64,000 bases of DNA from DSVQ01 sp964484765 (GCA_964484765.1 CAZAGI010000002.1:62001-126000), one strand, 5' to 3'. Shown: positions 16,913-26,386, numbered from the stretch's first letter. Program-made: numbers and translations. The notes: generated by a model from the letters alone, not told the origin.

Positions 16913-18172
16913 ATGGACTCGGACCGACGGTACCGTGCTTTGGTCGTATTGTTGGGCGCGCTCTGTGCCACGACCGCTTTCGCCCAGCGACCGGCCGTTG
17001 ACGTTCCTCCTGCCCGAACCATGCGGGTCACTGTGGTGGGACCGGACAAACAGCCGTTGGCCGGGGCGCGCGTCACGTCCAGCGTCTGGACCAAGGATCC
17101 GTATGAGAAACCGACGCGCAACTTCATGACGGATGCCGCAGGACAGGTCACCGTGCCTTTGCCGAAGCGGATCGACATTCTCCGTTTGTGGGCACGGGCT
17201 CCAGGCCATGTGGCTCTCTTCACGCAGGTGACTCCCGGCCTCAATGAAGTCCAGCGGGCCGTCCCCGACACGTTCACATTTCAGCTCCAGAAGGGGGCCG
17301 AGATCGGTGGAATCGTTCAGAATGAAGACGGCCAGCCGATTGCGGGTGTTCGTGTTCAAATCTCGTTGAATGACCCCCGCGATGAAGGGGACTTAACCAC
17401 TCCCGTTCACGACAGGTGGCTTGCGGAAGGGGAAGACGCCGTCGTCACCGACGAGCGCGGCCAATGGAAACTCGACAACTTCCCGAACGACTGGGAGTTC
17501 GACGTCAATGTGATGCTCGACCATCAGAAGTACATCAGCGACGAGAAGTGGGGCGGTTTACAGCAGGCGCAAAACGTCACGATCAATGATTTTCGCAAGC
17601 GCACGGGAACGATCGTGATGCACCGCGGTTTCGTTTTATCAGGTCGGGTTACCGATGCGATGGGCAAACCTGTGGCAGGCGCGGTCGTGGTCCGGGGAAG
17701 CAATCCTTATGGAGAGGCAGGCAGCCAGGAAGTGCGCACCAACGATCAGGGGGAGTATCGACTGCCGCCGTTGCCTCTCGGTGCGGTGTTAGTCACCGTT
17801 GTCGCCAAAGACTGGGCACCGATGCAACGCAACGTTCCCCTTTCCGCGGATTCCACGACAGCGGACTTCGCGCTCCAGCCCGGCCGGTGTCTGCGAATGC
17901 ACTTCATCGATCAAAATGGCGAAGCTGTTCCCGGAGTGTCTGTAACCGTCCAGCAATGGCGTGGCAATCGAGCACTCTACAACTACAGACATCCCAACGT
18001 GCTGGATACGCAAATCCCCAACAAGGCCGACAACAACGGTGTCGTTGAATGGACGTGGGCGCCGGACAACGAAGTGATCTACACGATCTACAAAGAAGGC
18101 TATCAAGTCATTGAAGGTTTGCGGCTGACCGCCGACAACGATCAGGAATTCGTTATCAAGCTTGAGAAATAG
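16913..18172 (+). CDS. Secreted protein with carboxypeptidase-regulatory-like repeats
   Basis: 419 residues from the ATG at 16913, beginning with a signal peptide (RYRALVVLLGALCATTAFAQ). The body contains about four beta-sandwich repeats of the carboxypeptidase-regulatory-like type, each marked by a G.V.D..G.PV.GA.V pattern: VVGPDKQPLAGARV, IVQNEDGQPIAGVRV, VTDAMGKPVAGAVV and FIDQNGEAVPGVSV, with DERGQWKL and NDQGEYRLPPLPLG return strands. Such repeats usually act as rigid or adhesive extracellular modules in planctomycete cell-surface proteins. No enzyme domain is seen. An earlier GTG at 16895 is less likely to be the start. Confidence 0.75.
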   Translation: MDSDRRYRALVVLLGALCATTAFAQRPAVDVPPARTMRVTVVGPDKQPLAGARVTSSVWTKDPYEKPTRNFMTDAAGQVTVPLPKRIDILRLWARAPGHVALFTQVTPGLNEVQRAVPDTFTFQLQKGAEIGGIVQNEDGQPIAGVRVQISLNDPRDEGDLTTPVHDRWLAEGEDAVVTDERGQWKLDNFPNDWEFDVNVMLDHQKYISDEKWGGLQQAQNVTINDFRKRTGTIVMHRGFVLSGRVTDAMGKPVAGAVVVRGSNPYGEAGSQEVRTNDQGEYRLPPLPLGAVLVTVVAKDWAPMQRNVPLSADSTTADFALQPGRCLRMHFIDQNGEAVPGVSVTVQQWRGNRALYNYRHPNVLDTQIPNKADNNGVVEWTWAPDNEVIYTIYKEGYQVIEGLRLTADNDQEFVIKLEK

Positions 18173-18247
18173 GCCGCATCATCAATCCCTTCATTCCGCA
18201 CATTTGCGCACTGTGCCCAAACTCTGCGTGAAAGAGACCTGTTGAAA

Positions 18248-19246
18248 TCACAGAAACGACTTTACCGTCAGCGGCATGGCCTCGGCGAAGTCATATTTCG
18301 GGTTGTAACCGAGCAACCGCCGGGCGCGATCGATGCTGTAGTCGAGGTTGAGGCCCAGGAACTTGATGCGGGCGCTGCTGAGGAGCGGGGCTTCCTTCTT
18401 ACCGAGCAGCCGGTACAGACCTTCCAGCATCTTCGCGAGGAACTTGGCCACGCCGAGAGGAACGACGGCGGTGGGGAGTGGATAACCCGCCGTTTTGGCG
18501 ATGGTTTCCATGAACTCCTTCTTCGTCACCAGCCTTGGATCGGTGATATTGAAGACTTGGCCGATGACAGTGTCTTTTTCAATGGCGAGGAAGATCGCGT
18601 CGACGAGGTTCTCAACATAGGTGTTGTTCATCAGCTTGTCGGGTGAGCCGAGGTACGCGAACTTCTTCGTCTTCAGCCGTTGCATCACTTGCGGGATGAT
18701 CGTGCGATCGCGCGGGCCGTAGATGAAGCCCGGTCGAACCGCCACCGCAGGGAGCCGTCGTTCTTTCACGTGTTGCAGGACGAGTTGCTCAGCTTCGACT
18801 TTCGTCCGCGTGTAGCCATCAATCCCGGCGAGATTCGGCGGTGTGTCTTCATCGGTTCCGTAGTGATCACGGGCTTCGTAGACGCCGAGCGAACTGACAT
18901 GGACAAACCGTTTCAGTTTGCCAGTTTTCTCAGCGGCGTCGAGCAGCGCTTCCAGTCCGTGAACATTGATCTGGCGATAACCTTCCATCGCACCCCAATC
19001 GCCGACTTTCGCCGCACAATGGACGATCACGGTGGCGTCCTTCGCCGCATTGGCGACGGACGCGTTATCAGAGAAATCGCCGATGAGGAGTTCTGCACCC
19101 CAATCTTTCAGATATTTCGCGGACTCGGGCGACCGCACCAGGGCCTGCACGCGCCAGCCTTCTTTGAGAGCCCGTTCAATCACATGACTCCCGACGAGTC
19201 CCGTTGCGCCGGTCACCAGCATCACGTCGTTTTCAGTTCGTTGCAC
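18248..19246 (-). CDS. NAD-dependent epimerase/dehydratase (extended SDR family)
   Basis: Atypical/extended short-chain dehydrogenase of about 332 residues. The N-terminal VTGATGLVGSHV motif binds NAD(P), HCAAKVGDWG follows, and the catalytic YxxxK is in GYTRTKVEAE with an upstream Ser in HVSSLGVYE. The C-terminal half (PDKLMNNTYVENLVDAI, VFNITDP) is like 3-beta-hydroxysteroid dehydrogenase/sugar epimerase relatives. The start is probably the GTG at 19246, which has AAGGAA just upstream. The ATG at 19222 also begins directly before the Rossmann motif. It follows murG by 40 nt on the same strand. The substrate is unknown, with a nucleotide sugar or isoprenoid lipid possible. Confidence 0.82.
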   Translation of the reverse strand: MQRTENDVMLVTGATGLVGSHVIERALKEGWRVQALVRSPESAKYLKDWGAELLIGDFSDNASVANAAKDATVIVHCAAKVGDWGAMEGYRQINVHGLEALLDAAEKTGKLKRFVHVSSLGVYEARDHYGTDEDTPPNLAGIDGYTRTKVEAEQLVLQHVKERRLPAVAVRPGFIYGPRDRTIIPQVMQRLKTKKFAYLGSPDKLMNNTYVENLVDAIFLAIEKDTVIGQVFNITDPRLVTKKEFMETIAKTAGYPLPTAVVPLGVAKFLAKMLEGLYRLLGKKEAPLLSSARIKFLGLNLDYSIDRARRLLGYNPKYDFAEAMPLTVKSFL

Positions 19247-19286
19247 AGAGATTTCCTTATCGTGTCTTTGCGGATGATGTCGTACT

Positions 19287-20390
19287 CTACGGGATCGCGT
19301 CGAGAATGACCCGCGCGACACGTTCCGCCGCGCGGGGCTGTGCTCGCTGTTTCATGGCCTGCGCCATCATCGCGGATCGTTCTGGCACATTGATCTCGGA
19401 CCATTTCGTCGCGAGCGATTCGGCCGTGTCTTGTGGCGTCGACTGCTGTTCCACGCACATCGCCGCGCCGGATTGCACAAACCACTGCGCATTGCGGCGC
19501 TGGTGGTCATCGGCCGCGGCGGGGAACGGAACGAAAATCGCTGGACGTCCGGCGCACGCGAGTTCTGCCAACGTGGTGGCCCCGGCACGGGCGATGATGA
19601 TCGCAGCCGCGCGGTACTCGTTCGCCATGTCGGTCAGAAACTCTTCGACGCGCGCCGCGATTCCCGCCGACTGATACGCCTGCCTCAGTTCGGCAACGAC
19701 ATGCGGCCCGGCTTGATGCACGATGATCCAGCCGCGCAAGTCTTCCGGCCGCGATGCGGCCCACGCGATCATCGCCTGATTCAACCCGCTCGCGCCCTGG
19801 CTGCCGCCGAGAATCAGCAAACGCTTTTCCTGCGGGGCGAAATCCTGTTCAGCCAGCGCGGCGATGTCGTCACTCACGGGGTTACCCGTCGCAATCATGT
19901 TCACACGGCACGTGAATTCTCCGACGGCTTCCGGAAATCCGAGACACACTCCGGCCGCACGTTTCGCGAACCAGCGCGTCGCCCGGCCAGGGATCGCGTT
20001 CTGTTCCAACAGCACGATTGGTGTCTGTCGGCGGGACGCCATCATCAACGCGGGCACACTCGCAAATCCGCCCAGCCCGACAACCATTTTGGGAGCGACA
20101 GGCTTCCAAAAAGATCGTACGGTCTTCCACGCCTTCCAGTTCGATGCGAAAAACGAAAACGGATTCCGTAGCAGATGCGCCGGCGAAATCACAGACAATG
20201 CCGCGTGCGGCCACGGTTGATCCTGCATGATGCGTTGTTCGATCGCGCGATCGCTGCCGACGAAATGCAGTCGCCAATCGGGCCGCAGTTTCTGCAACGC
20301 CACGGCCACCGCGAGTCCGGGGAACAGGTGTCCGCCCGATCCACCACCGGCGAAGAGGACATCGACAGCCGCTTCCGCATCACGACTCAT
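19287..20390 (-). CDS. murG: UDP-N-acetylglucosamine--N-acetylmuramyl-(pentapeptide) pyrophosphoryl-undecaprenol N-acetylglucosamine transferase (MurG)
   Basis: Converts lipid I to lipid II at the inner face of the membrane. The N-terminal GGGSGGHLFPGLAVA loop, VVGLGGFASVPALMMA and LLEQNAIPGRATRWFA motifs, and the C-terminal LLILGGSQGASGLN, RAGATTLAELACAGRPAIFVPFP and DDHQRRNA UDP-GlcNAc-binding segments are all present. 367 residues is the normal length. Its ATG overlaps the ftsW stop (ATGA), so the two are translationally coupled. Its presence with murD and ftsW supports a peptidoglycan-containing cell wall in this planctomycete. Confidence 0.96.
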   Translation of the reverse strand: MSRDAEAAVDVLFAGGGSGGHLFPGLAVAVALQKLRPDWRLHFVGSDRAIEQRIMQDQPWPHAALSVISPAHLLRNPFSFFASNWKAWKTVRSFWKPVAPKMVVGLGGFASVPALMMASRRQTPIVLLEQNAIPGRATRWFAKRAAGVCLGFPEAVGEFTCRVNMIATGNPVSDDIAALAEQDFAPQEKRLLILGGSQGASGLNQAMIAWAASRPEDLRGWIIVHQAGPHVVAELRQAYQSAGIAARVEEFLTDMANEYRAAAIIIARAGATTLAELACAGRPAIFVPFPAAADDHQRRNAQWFVQSGAAMCVEQQSTPQDTAESLATKWSEINVPERSAMMAQAMKQRAQPRAAERVARVILDAIP

Positions 20391-21547
20391 GCCGCCATGC
20401 TCGACGTGGCGTCGCCCGGATTCAAGGTCGTTTCGTCGGAATGAACAGTCTGCAGCAGTTGGCCCTCCGGCTCGGATCGCAGCAAGCTGCCCACGATTCC
20501 CAGGAGGAGCAAACTTCCCACGAGATTACTCCCCCCGGCGGAAAGCAGCGGATGCGAGATTCCCTTGGGCGGAACCATCGCCGTCACGACTGCGACATTG
20601 AGTAGCGCCTGTACCACGAACATCGTCAAGAGCGTGAACCCCGTGCGGAACGCGAAACTGCGCACATCAACCGCCGACAGCAATCGCACTCCGGAGAGAT
20701 ACAGTCCACTCCACACTGCGAGCAAGGCCAATGTCCCGATGAGGCCGAGCTCCTCGCCCATCACCGCGAAGACAAAATCAGTGTTCGCCTCGGGAAGAAA
20801 ACTCAACTTTTGAAACCCGCGGCCGAGACCTTCACCCCAGATGCCGCCCGCTCCGAGTGACACCAGCGATTGCCGGATCTGATACGGCGCGGCGTCGAGA
20901 TCGGTCCACGTTTCCAGAAAGCCGATGATCCGCTGTTGTTGGTACGGCTTCAAAAACAGAAATCCGAAGCCCATCGGAATCAGCAGCAACAATCCGCAGG
21001 CAAAATGACGTAACGGCCAACCACTCACCCACAGCGCGACGACGGTCCCCAGGACGAGAAACGCCGCGGTGCCGAGATCAGGCTCAATCAGCACCAGTGG
21101 CGCGGCGATCAAGGTCGGCGACAACACCCACAATAAGCGTCGCCAGTTGCGATCACCGTCGCCCATCGTCCTTGTAAGCAACCAGCATGTCATCATCGGC
21201 ACGACGATCTTGGCGATCTCCGATGGTTGCATCGACACGCCGGCAATCCGCAGCCAGCGATGGGCCCCCTTCACTTTGGTGCCGATGCCGGGGATCAGCA
21301 CCGCCACCAGGAGCACGATGGTCAACCAGAACCAGACGGGCGTGGTCCATCGCCAGAATTTTTCGTCGCGCGTGACGGCGATCCCGGCGACCACCAGTCC
21401 CAACGCCGCCGCCGCGAGATGTCGTCGCAGATGAACCCACTCAAACTCCGTGGGCCGCGAGGTGATGCTCGAGCTGTAAACCATCAGCAGCCCGAGTCCG
21501 AGCAACACGCCGACCAGCGCCAGAAACACCTTCCGCGGCAGGTCCAC
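20387..21547 (-). CDS. ftsW: SEDS-family peptidoglycan polymerase (FtsW)
   Basis: Membrane glycosyltransferase that polymerises lipid II, probably at division. About 386 residues with roughly ten transmembrane segments. Landmark segments are KGAHRWLRIAGVSMQPSEIAKI, LIEPDLGTAAFLVLG, the large extracellular loop with YQIRQSLVSLGAGGIWGEGLGRG, ANTDFVFAVMGEELGLIG and the C-terminal PPKGISHPLLSAGGSN (RodA/FtsW usually has SYGGSS here). I chose the GTG at 21547, which has GGGAG nearby. The frame opens further upstream to 21592. The C-terminal tail is short and cytoplasmic. It is coupled to murG. Confidence 0.92.
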   Translation of the reverse strand: MDLPRKVFLALVGVLLGLGLLMVYSSSITSRPTEFEWVHLRRHLAAAALGLVVAGIAVTRDEKFWRWTTPVWFWLTIVLLVAVLIPGIGTKVKGAHRWLRIAGVSMQPSEIAKIVVPMMTCWLLTRTMGDGDRNWRRLLWVLSPTLIAAPLVLIEPDLGTAAFLVLGTVVALWVSGWPLRHFACGLLLLIPMGFGFLFLKPYQQQRIIGFLETWTDLDAAPYQIRQSLVSLGAGGIWGEGLGRGFQKLSFLPEANTDFVFAVMGEELGLIGTLALLAVWSGLYLSGVRLLSAVDVRSFAFRTGFTLLTMFVVQALLNVAVVTAMVPPKGISHPLLSAGGSNLVGSLLLLGIVGSLLRSEPEGQLLQTVHSDETTLNPGDATSSMAA

Positions 21548-21820
21548 GAGCAAGCACTCCCGATCAAAACAACGACACCAATCGGTCCCCATCGGCTTCC
21601 TCTTGGCCGTCCTGTATTAGAAATTGACTGCCGTTCGACAAAATGAAGCGACCGGTCGCATCGCTGCGCTTTCTAGCACCTTTGACGCTGCCTCTCGCGA
21701 CGATTCCCCGCGGATTTTTCTCGCGGATTTGTCGGGGGCGGCGTACATTCGTCGGAACTCGGAACGCCCGTGTTCGTCAAAAAAGGGAGTTTGCTCCGCG
21801 CTCAATTCGAGGAGACGGTC

Positions 21821-23218
21821 ATGGTTCGCGCATCGTGGGGACTGGGGGTCACCGTGCTCGGCGGCCTGGCAATCGTGCTGGTGACACAACTGTCGCCCAG
21901 CATTTCCGGAGCGACCAAAACGGGAGACGTGGTCGCAACCTCGCCCACCGCCGGGCGTTTCGTCGTGCATGAATGGGGCACCTTTACATCGTTCTCCGGC
22001 TCGAACGGAGTACAACTCGACTTCCGACCGCTGCTCGATTCAGACCTGCCGAGCTTTGTGCTGAATCGCGAACGGCAAGCCGGAGCGCGTTCGATGCTCA
22101 CGAAGAGTTCGCTGTGGGCACCGTTGCGAATGGAAACCCCGGTCACCTATTTCTATGTCGATGAACCACGGGAAGTGGAGGTCAAAGTCAGCTTTCCCGA
22201 CGGCTTGCTCACCGAGTTTTATCCCCCCGTCCGCGGCATGCAGCCGGCTTACAACGGCAAGCGACCGGAGAAGCTTGGTCCGTCGGAACTTAATTGGGGC
22301 AAAGTGCAACTCATTCCCGAAGCGGCTCTGCGACCGAAACTCGGTGATGAAACCATGTCGAAACTGCTTGCCCACCGGCTGATGGAAGCCGCGCCGCCAC
22401 ACGAGTTTGGCCAATTCCACTACGATGCCGCCCGTGCTACCGATTCGGCACTCGTAGCGGTGAATCTGCCGGAGTCGGCGGACGCCGCGAAATCGCCGCT
22501 GAACGTCCCGCCGCCGAGCGGTTTGCACGTCGAGAAGTTCCTCTTTTACCGGGGTGTCGGCAAGTTCCCATTGCCCCTCTCGGCCGAAGTGCAAAGCGAC
22601 GGCCGCGTGCAGGTACAGAACACGGGCGGCGAACCGATCCGTTCGTTGTTCCTGATCGATGTCACGTCCAACAACAACGACATTCAAATTTTGCGAACTC
22701 AATTGGCGGCGCTGGATTCGAAGTCCGCCGCGACATTGCCGCCATTGACCGAACCGATCACGCTCAACGATCTGCGCAGCGAAGTACAGCGGGCCTTGGT
22801 CCAGGAAGGCCTCTTCGAAAAAGAAGCTGCCGCGATGGTGCAGACGTGGTCGGACTCGTGGTTCCGCGAACCGGGACTGCGATTGTTCTACATGTTGCCC
22901 TCGGCGATGACCGACAGCGTCTTGCCGCTGCACATCACCCCTCCGGCGGATGAAACCGTGCGAGTGATGGTCGGCCGGATGGAGATCATGCCGCCGAGCC
23001 AGGAAGAGAAGCTCAGTCAGGCGGTGGCGCTGCATCGGAAACTGCGGGAACGGCGTCGCGAAGAAGGCAACAACGAACCCCTTCCGCCGCCGGCGATGCT
23101 GCGCACGCTGGGTCGCTTCGCGGAACCGGCACTGGTGCGGGTGCGGGAACTCGCCGAAAACGACGCGGATGCCTACGAGGCTTCGATACTGCTGCGTGAA
23201 CTGCGCGCGGCGCAGTAA
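21821..23218 (+). CDS. Exported hypothetical protein of a planctomycete family (HEWGTF motif)
   Basis: 465 residues from the ATG at 21821, which is preceded by GAGGAG at good spacing. An N-terminal signal or anchor segment (GLGVTVLGGLAIVLVTQL) is followed by a conserved-looking FVVHEWGTFTSFSGSNG motif and a long soluble region with no enzyme domain I can name. The motif is one I associate with widespread hypothetical exported proteins of planctomycetes and acidobacteria. A C-terminal helical part (ELAENDADAYEASILLREL) may pack as a small alpha domain. It is transcribed divergently from ftsW. Function unknown. Confidence 0.65.
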   Translation: MVRASWGLGVTVLGGLAIVLVTQLSPSISGATKTGDVVATSPTAGRFVVHEWGTFTSFSGSNGVQLDFRPLLDSDLPSFVLNRERQAGARSMLTKSSLWAPLRMETPVTYFYVDEPREVEVKVSFPDGLLTEFYPPVRGMQPAYNGKRPEKLGPSELNWGKVQLIPEAALRPKLGDETMSKLLAHRLMEAAPPHEFGQFHYDAARATDSALVAVNLPESADAAKSPLNVPPPSGLHVEKFLFYRGVGKFPLPLSAEVQSDGRVQVQNTGGEPIRSLFLIDVTSNNNDIQILRTQLAALDSKSAATLPPLTEPITLNDLRSEVQRALVQEGLFEKEAAAMVQTWSDSWFREPGLRLFYMLPSAMTDSVLPLHITPPADETVRVMVGRMEIMPPSQEEKLSQAVALHRKLRERRREEGNNEPLPPPAMLRTLGRFAEPALVRVRELAENDADAYEASILLRELRAAQ

Positions 23219-23344
23219 TCGGCCAGTTACGATCGTCGGCTGGAATGACGACGGAGAACACGGTGACATTCGCGCGGCGGGATGTGTATCATTCGCGTAG
23301 CATGTCATTGTTTTCCGTTCGTAATCTCGGTCCGAGAGCTTCCC

Positions 23345-23863
23345 ATGAGCCACTATACAACTCTGGGCATCCCCTTGTTGCTGATCTGCACCATTGTGGG
23401 ATGTGGTGGTGTCAATCGGAGCGAATTGGACCACATCAAAGCCGAGTTGGCAGACGCCCGCGCGGAATTACGGTCGTTGAAAACCGCGCAGCAGGTGAGC
23501 CTCGCGCAGGAATTGGAACGACTCGACTTGCTGCGCCAAAAAGGAGCGCTGACGGAAGACGAATTCGCGGCGATGAAGTCGCGCTTGCTGGCGACGGAGG
23601 TGCGGCCCAAACCGCCGGCCAATTCGATGGCTGAACTCGGCGAGCAGCTGCAGGCGCTGCATGAACTCTACAACAAGAGCGCCATCAACAATTTGGAACG
23701 CGATGCCAAGAAGCAGCAATTGATCTCAGGACCGCTGCTCGCCACGGATCTGAAATCCGATCTCGAAACTATTCAAAAACTGTACAATACCAGCGTCATC
23801 AACAACCTCGAATTTGCGCAATTGAAGCAGCGGATTCTCGAGCAGGACCCGGCGAAAAAGTGA
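23345..23863 (+). CDS. SHOCT-domain lipoprotein
   Basis: Small lipoprotein of 172 residues from the ATG at 23345. A signal with lipobox (LLLICTIVGC) is followed by a coiled coil (residues 25-60) and a SHOCT domain (LERLDLLRQKGALTEDEFAAMKSRLL). A second related half (LYNKSAINNLERDAKKQQL and LYNTSVINNLEFAQLKQRIL) looks like a duplicated short helical hairpin. SHOCT domains typically support oligomerisation. It ends in TGATG shared with the murD start, so its expression is coupled with that of a peptidoglycan enzyme. The exact role is unknown. Confidence 0.78.
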   Translation: MSHYTTLGIPLLLICTIVGCGGVNRSELDHIKAELADARAELRSLKTAQQVSLAQELERLDLLRQKGALTEDEFAAMKSRLLATEVRPKPPANSMAELGEQLQALHELYNKSAINNLERDAKKQQLISGPLLATDLKSDLETIQKLYNTSVINNLEFAQLKQRILEQDPAKK

Positions 23864-25230
23864 TGGGCCGGCATCCCCTTGTCCCCGATCATGACTTCCG
23901 GGATTATCGCGGCCGCCGTGTGACGGTGATGGGGCTCGGCGCGTTTGGCGGCGGAGTGGGGGCGGTGCAGTTTCTTGCCGAGCGCGGCGCGATGATGACG
24001 GTTACCGATCAGCGCTCGGAAACAGCACTGGCGGCAACGCTGCAAGAACTGCAAGACTTGCCTGCACTACGCTACCGGTTGGGCGGGCATGACGCTTCCG
24101 ATTTCATAACCGCGGAATTGCTCGTCGTGAATCCGGCGGTGCCGCGCGAACATCCGTTGTTGCAACAGGCACGGGATGCTGGTGTGCCGCTCACCAGCGA
24201 GATGAATCTCTTCTGGCAGCACAACCCGGCGCCGGTCCTCGCCGTCACCGGCAGCAATGGCAAATCCACCACGACCGCGATGCTGCAGAACATTCTGCAG
24301 CAAACCGGCGGGCGCGCCTGGCTCGGCGGTAACATTGGTAAAAGCTTGTTGCCGCGCGTCGATCAGATTCGCCCTGACGACGTCGTCGTTCTCGAATTGA
24401 GCAGTTTTCAACTCACGGATCTCGATCGGCTGCACGTCAGCCCCCGCGTGTCGGTGATCACGAACTTCAGTCCGAATCATCTCGACTGGCATCCGTCGCT
24501 CGAGCATTACCGCTGGGCGAAGCAGACAATGTTGCGGTATCAGTCATCGGCGGACGTGGCCGTTCTGAATGCCGAGGACCCTGATGTCCGCACGTGGCCG
24601 ACACACGGAATCACGCGGTTTTTCGGCATGAACGATGATGTTTCCGGCTGGTGCATCAACGATTGGGTGACCTTGCCGGGAGAACACAACCGGGCCAATG
24701 CACGGGCAGCAGCCCATGCAGCGGCCGCCTGGGGAGCTTCCGCGGCGCACATCGAAACGGGACTGCGAACATACCGAGCGTTGCCGCATCGCCTGCAATT
24801 TGTCGGTGAAGCCGCCGGACGCAAATTCTACAACGATTCTCTCGCCACGACACCGGAATCGGTGATCGTCGGTCTCGCCGCGTTCCATCAACCGGTGGTG
24901 TTGCTCGCGGGGGGATACGACAAACACGTGGACCTCTCCGCCATGGCTGCGGCCATCGCAATGAACGCCAAAGCTGCCGCGCTGATGGGGACAACCGCAG
25001 CGCTGTTGAAATCGCAGATTGAGTCCACTCTGAACCGGCGCTGCCTGGCCTCAGAACCGCTGCCGGACTTTCCCACGGCGTTTGCCTGGGCCGTGACGCA
25101 GTCGGCACCGGGCGACGTTGTGCTGTTGTCGCCAGGGTGCGCGAGTTACGACTGGTTTCGCAACTTCGCCGATCGCGGCGAGCAATTTACCGCCGCCGCA
25201 CGACGATGGATCGCCGACCACAACGCGTAG
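23863..25230 (+). CDS. murD: UDP-N-acetylmuramoyl-L-alanine--D-glutamate ligase (MurD)
   Basis: Adds D-glutamate to UDP-MurNAc-L-alanine in the cytoplasm, an essential peptidoglycan step. The N-terminal nucleotide-binding region VTVMGLGAFGGG, the ATP P-loop AVTGSNGKSTTT (residues 129-136), ELSSFQLTDLDRL, the NFSPNHLDWHPSLEHY metal-binding segment, LPHRLQFVGEAAGRKFYNDSLATTPES and VVLLSPGCASYDWFRNFADRGEQF are all diagnostic. 455 residues fits the family. It starts at the ATG at 23863, overlapping the stop of the SHOCT lipoprotein, and converges on proB with only 13 nt between the stop codons. Confidence 0.95.
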   Translation: MGRHPLVPDHDFRDYRGRRVTVMGLGAFGGGVGAVQFLAERGAMMTVTDQRSETALAATLQELQDLPALRYRLGGHDASDFITAELLVVNPAVPREHPLLQQARDAGVPLTSEMNLFWQHNPAPVLAVTGSNGKSTTTAMLQNILQQTGGRAWLGGNIGKSLLPRVDQIRPDDVVVLELSSFQLTDLDRLHVSPRVSVITNFSPNHLDWHPSLEHYRWAKQTMLRYQSSADVAVLNAEDPDVRTWPTHGITRFFGMNDDVSGWCINDWVTLPGEHNRANARAAAHAAAAWGASAAHIETGLRTYRALPHRLQFVGEAAGRKFYNDSLATTPESVIVGLAAFHQPVVLLAGGYDKHVDLSAMAAAIAMNAKAAALMGTTAALLKSQIESTLNRRCLASEPLPDFPTAFAWAVTQSAPGDVVLLSPGCASYDWFRNFADRGEQFTAAARRWIADHNA

Positions 25231-25243
25231 CGCACTCCGGCAA

Positions 25244-26386
25244 TCATACGCGCACCGCCAGATTGTCGCGGTGGATGATTTCGTCGTACGGAACAGAACC
25301 CAACGTGCGGGCGATGTCCTCAGCCCGTTTGCCGATGATGCTGCGCGCCGCGATAGAATCATAGTTCGTTAACCCGCGGGCAATTTCATTCCCGGCGAGA
25401 TCGTACAGCGAGACCACTTCCCCTTTTGCGAACTCGCCTTCCACGGTACGGACGCCGATCATCAGCAACGACCGCCCCTGATCGACAATCGCCCGACGCG
25501 CGCCGTCGTCGAGCACCAGCTTTCCCTTCGGCGGCAGCGTGTATCCAATCCAGCGCTTCCACGCCGGTAAAGCATCCTGCTCGGCGAGAAACAGCGTGCC
25601 GACATCTTCACCGGCAAATAAGTCCGTCAGCACGTTGGGTCGCTGCCCGTGCGCGATGAAGACATCAGTACCTACCGCGGTGGCTGTGCGGACGGCATCG
25701 AGCTTGGTCTTCATGCCACCGGTCCCGCGGGAACTCTTACTCGCCCCCACGAGGTCGAGCAATTCATCGTCGAACTTTTCCACCAGCGGGATACGGCGGC
25801 TATCGGGCAGATTCGGGTCGCCCGTCAGCAAACCATCGACGACCGACAGAATGATCAGCACATCGGCCGGCAGCAGATTGGCCACCATGGCCGCGAGCCG
25901 ATCGTTATCACCGAGCTTGATTTCTTCCGTGCTGACAGTGTCGTTTTCATTCACCACGGGAATGGTGGAGAACTCCGAAAGCGTCAGCAGCGTGTTGCGG
26001 ACATTGAGGTACCGATCCCGATTCTTGAAATCGTTCGCGGTCAACAGCAATTGCGCGGCGTGATAACCGAACGAACGAAAATTGACATCGTACAGGTGAA
26101 TGAGGTGCGCTTGTCCCGTGGCGGCGGCGGCTTGCAGATGGGCAAGATCGCGCGGCCGTTCTTTCAGACCCAACAAGCCCATCCCCGCGCCGATGGCACC
26201 ACTGGACACCAGCACCACTTTGCGACCGCCCGAAACAATTCCGTGCAATTGTTCGGCGAGTGAGCGAATGCGATCGACATCCAGCCGGTCATCAGCAGTG
26301 GACAGCACATTCGTGCCGACTTTGACCACGACGGTCTGAGCCTGATCCAGAATCTGTTTGCGTCGCTCCTGCTCCACCGTTGTCAT
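25244..26386 (-). CDS. proB: Glutamate 5-kinase (ProB) with C-terminal PUA domain
   Basis: First step of proline synthesis: ATP-dependent phosphorylation of glutamate in the cytoplasm. From the ATG at 26386 (MTTVEQERR) the amino-acid-kinase domain shows VVKVGTNVL, VLVSSGAIGAGM, VVNENDTVS, DNDRLAAMVA, LSVVDGLLTGDP and GTGGMKTKLDA. A PUA domain follows (residues 270-380, ILDDGARRAIV... GLTNYDS). The PUA domain is typical of longer ProB forms. An upstream start at 26425 or 26422 is also open but lacks conservation. proA is not nearby. Feedback inhibition by proline is known for the family. Confidence 0.93.
   Translation of the reverse strand: MTTVEQERRKQILDQAQTVVVKVGTNVLSTADDRLDVDRIRSLAEQLHGIVSGGRKVVLVSSGAIGAGMGLLGLKERPRDLAHLQAAAATGQAHLIHLYDVNFRSFGYHAAQLLLTANDFKNRDRYLNVRNTLLTLSEFSTIPVVNENDTVSTEEIKLGDNDRLAAMVANLLPADVLIILSVVDGLLTGDPNLPDSRRIPLVEKFDDELLDLVGASKSSRGTGGMKTKLDAVRTATAVGTDVFIAHGQRPNVLTDLFAGEDVGTLFLAEQDALPAWKRWIGYTLPPKGKLVLDDGARRAIVDQGRSLLMIGVRTVEGEFAKGEVVSLYDLAGNEIARGLTNYDSIAARSIIGKRAEDIARTLGSVPYDEIIHRDNLAVRV

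Noticed and set aside
22040..23434. Long minus-strand open frame opposite the HEWGTF gene
   Set aside because: It shows no domain and an Arg/Gln/His-rich composition typical of antisense reading of a GC-rich gene. The plus-strand gene has a good RBS and signal peptide.
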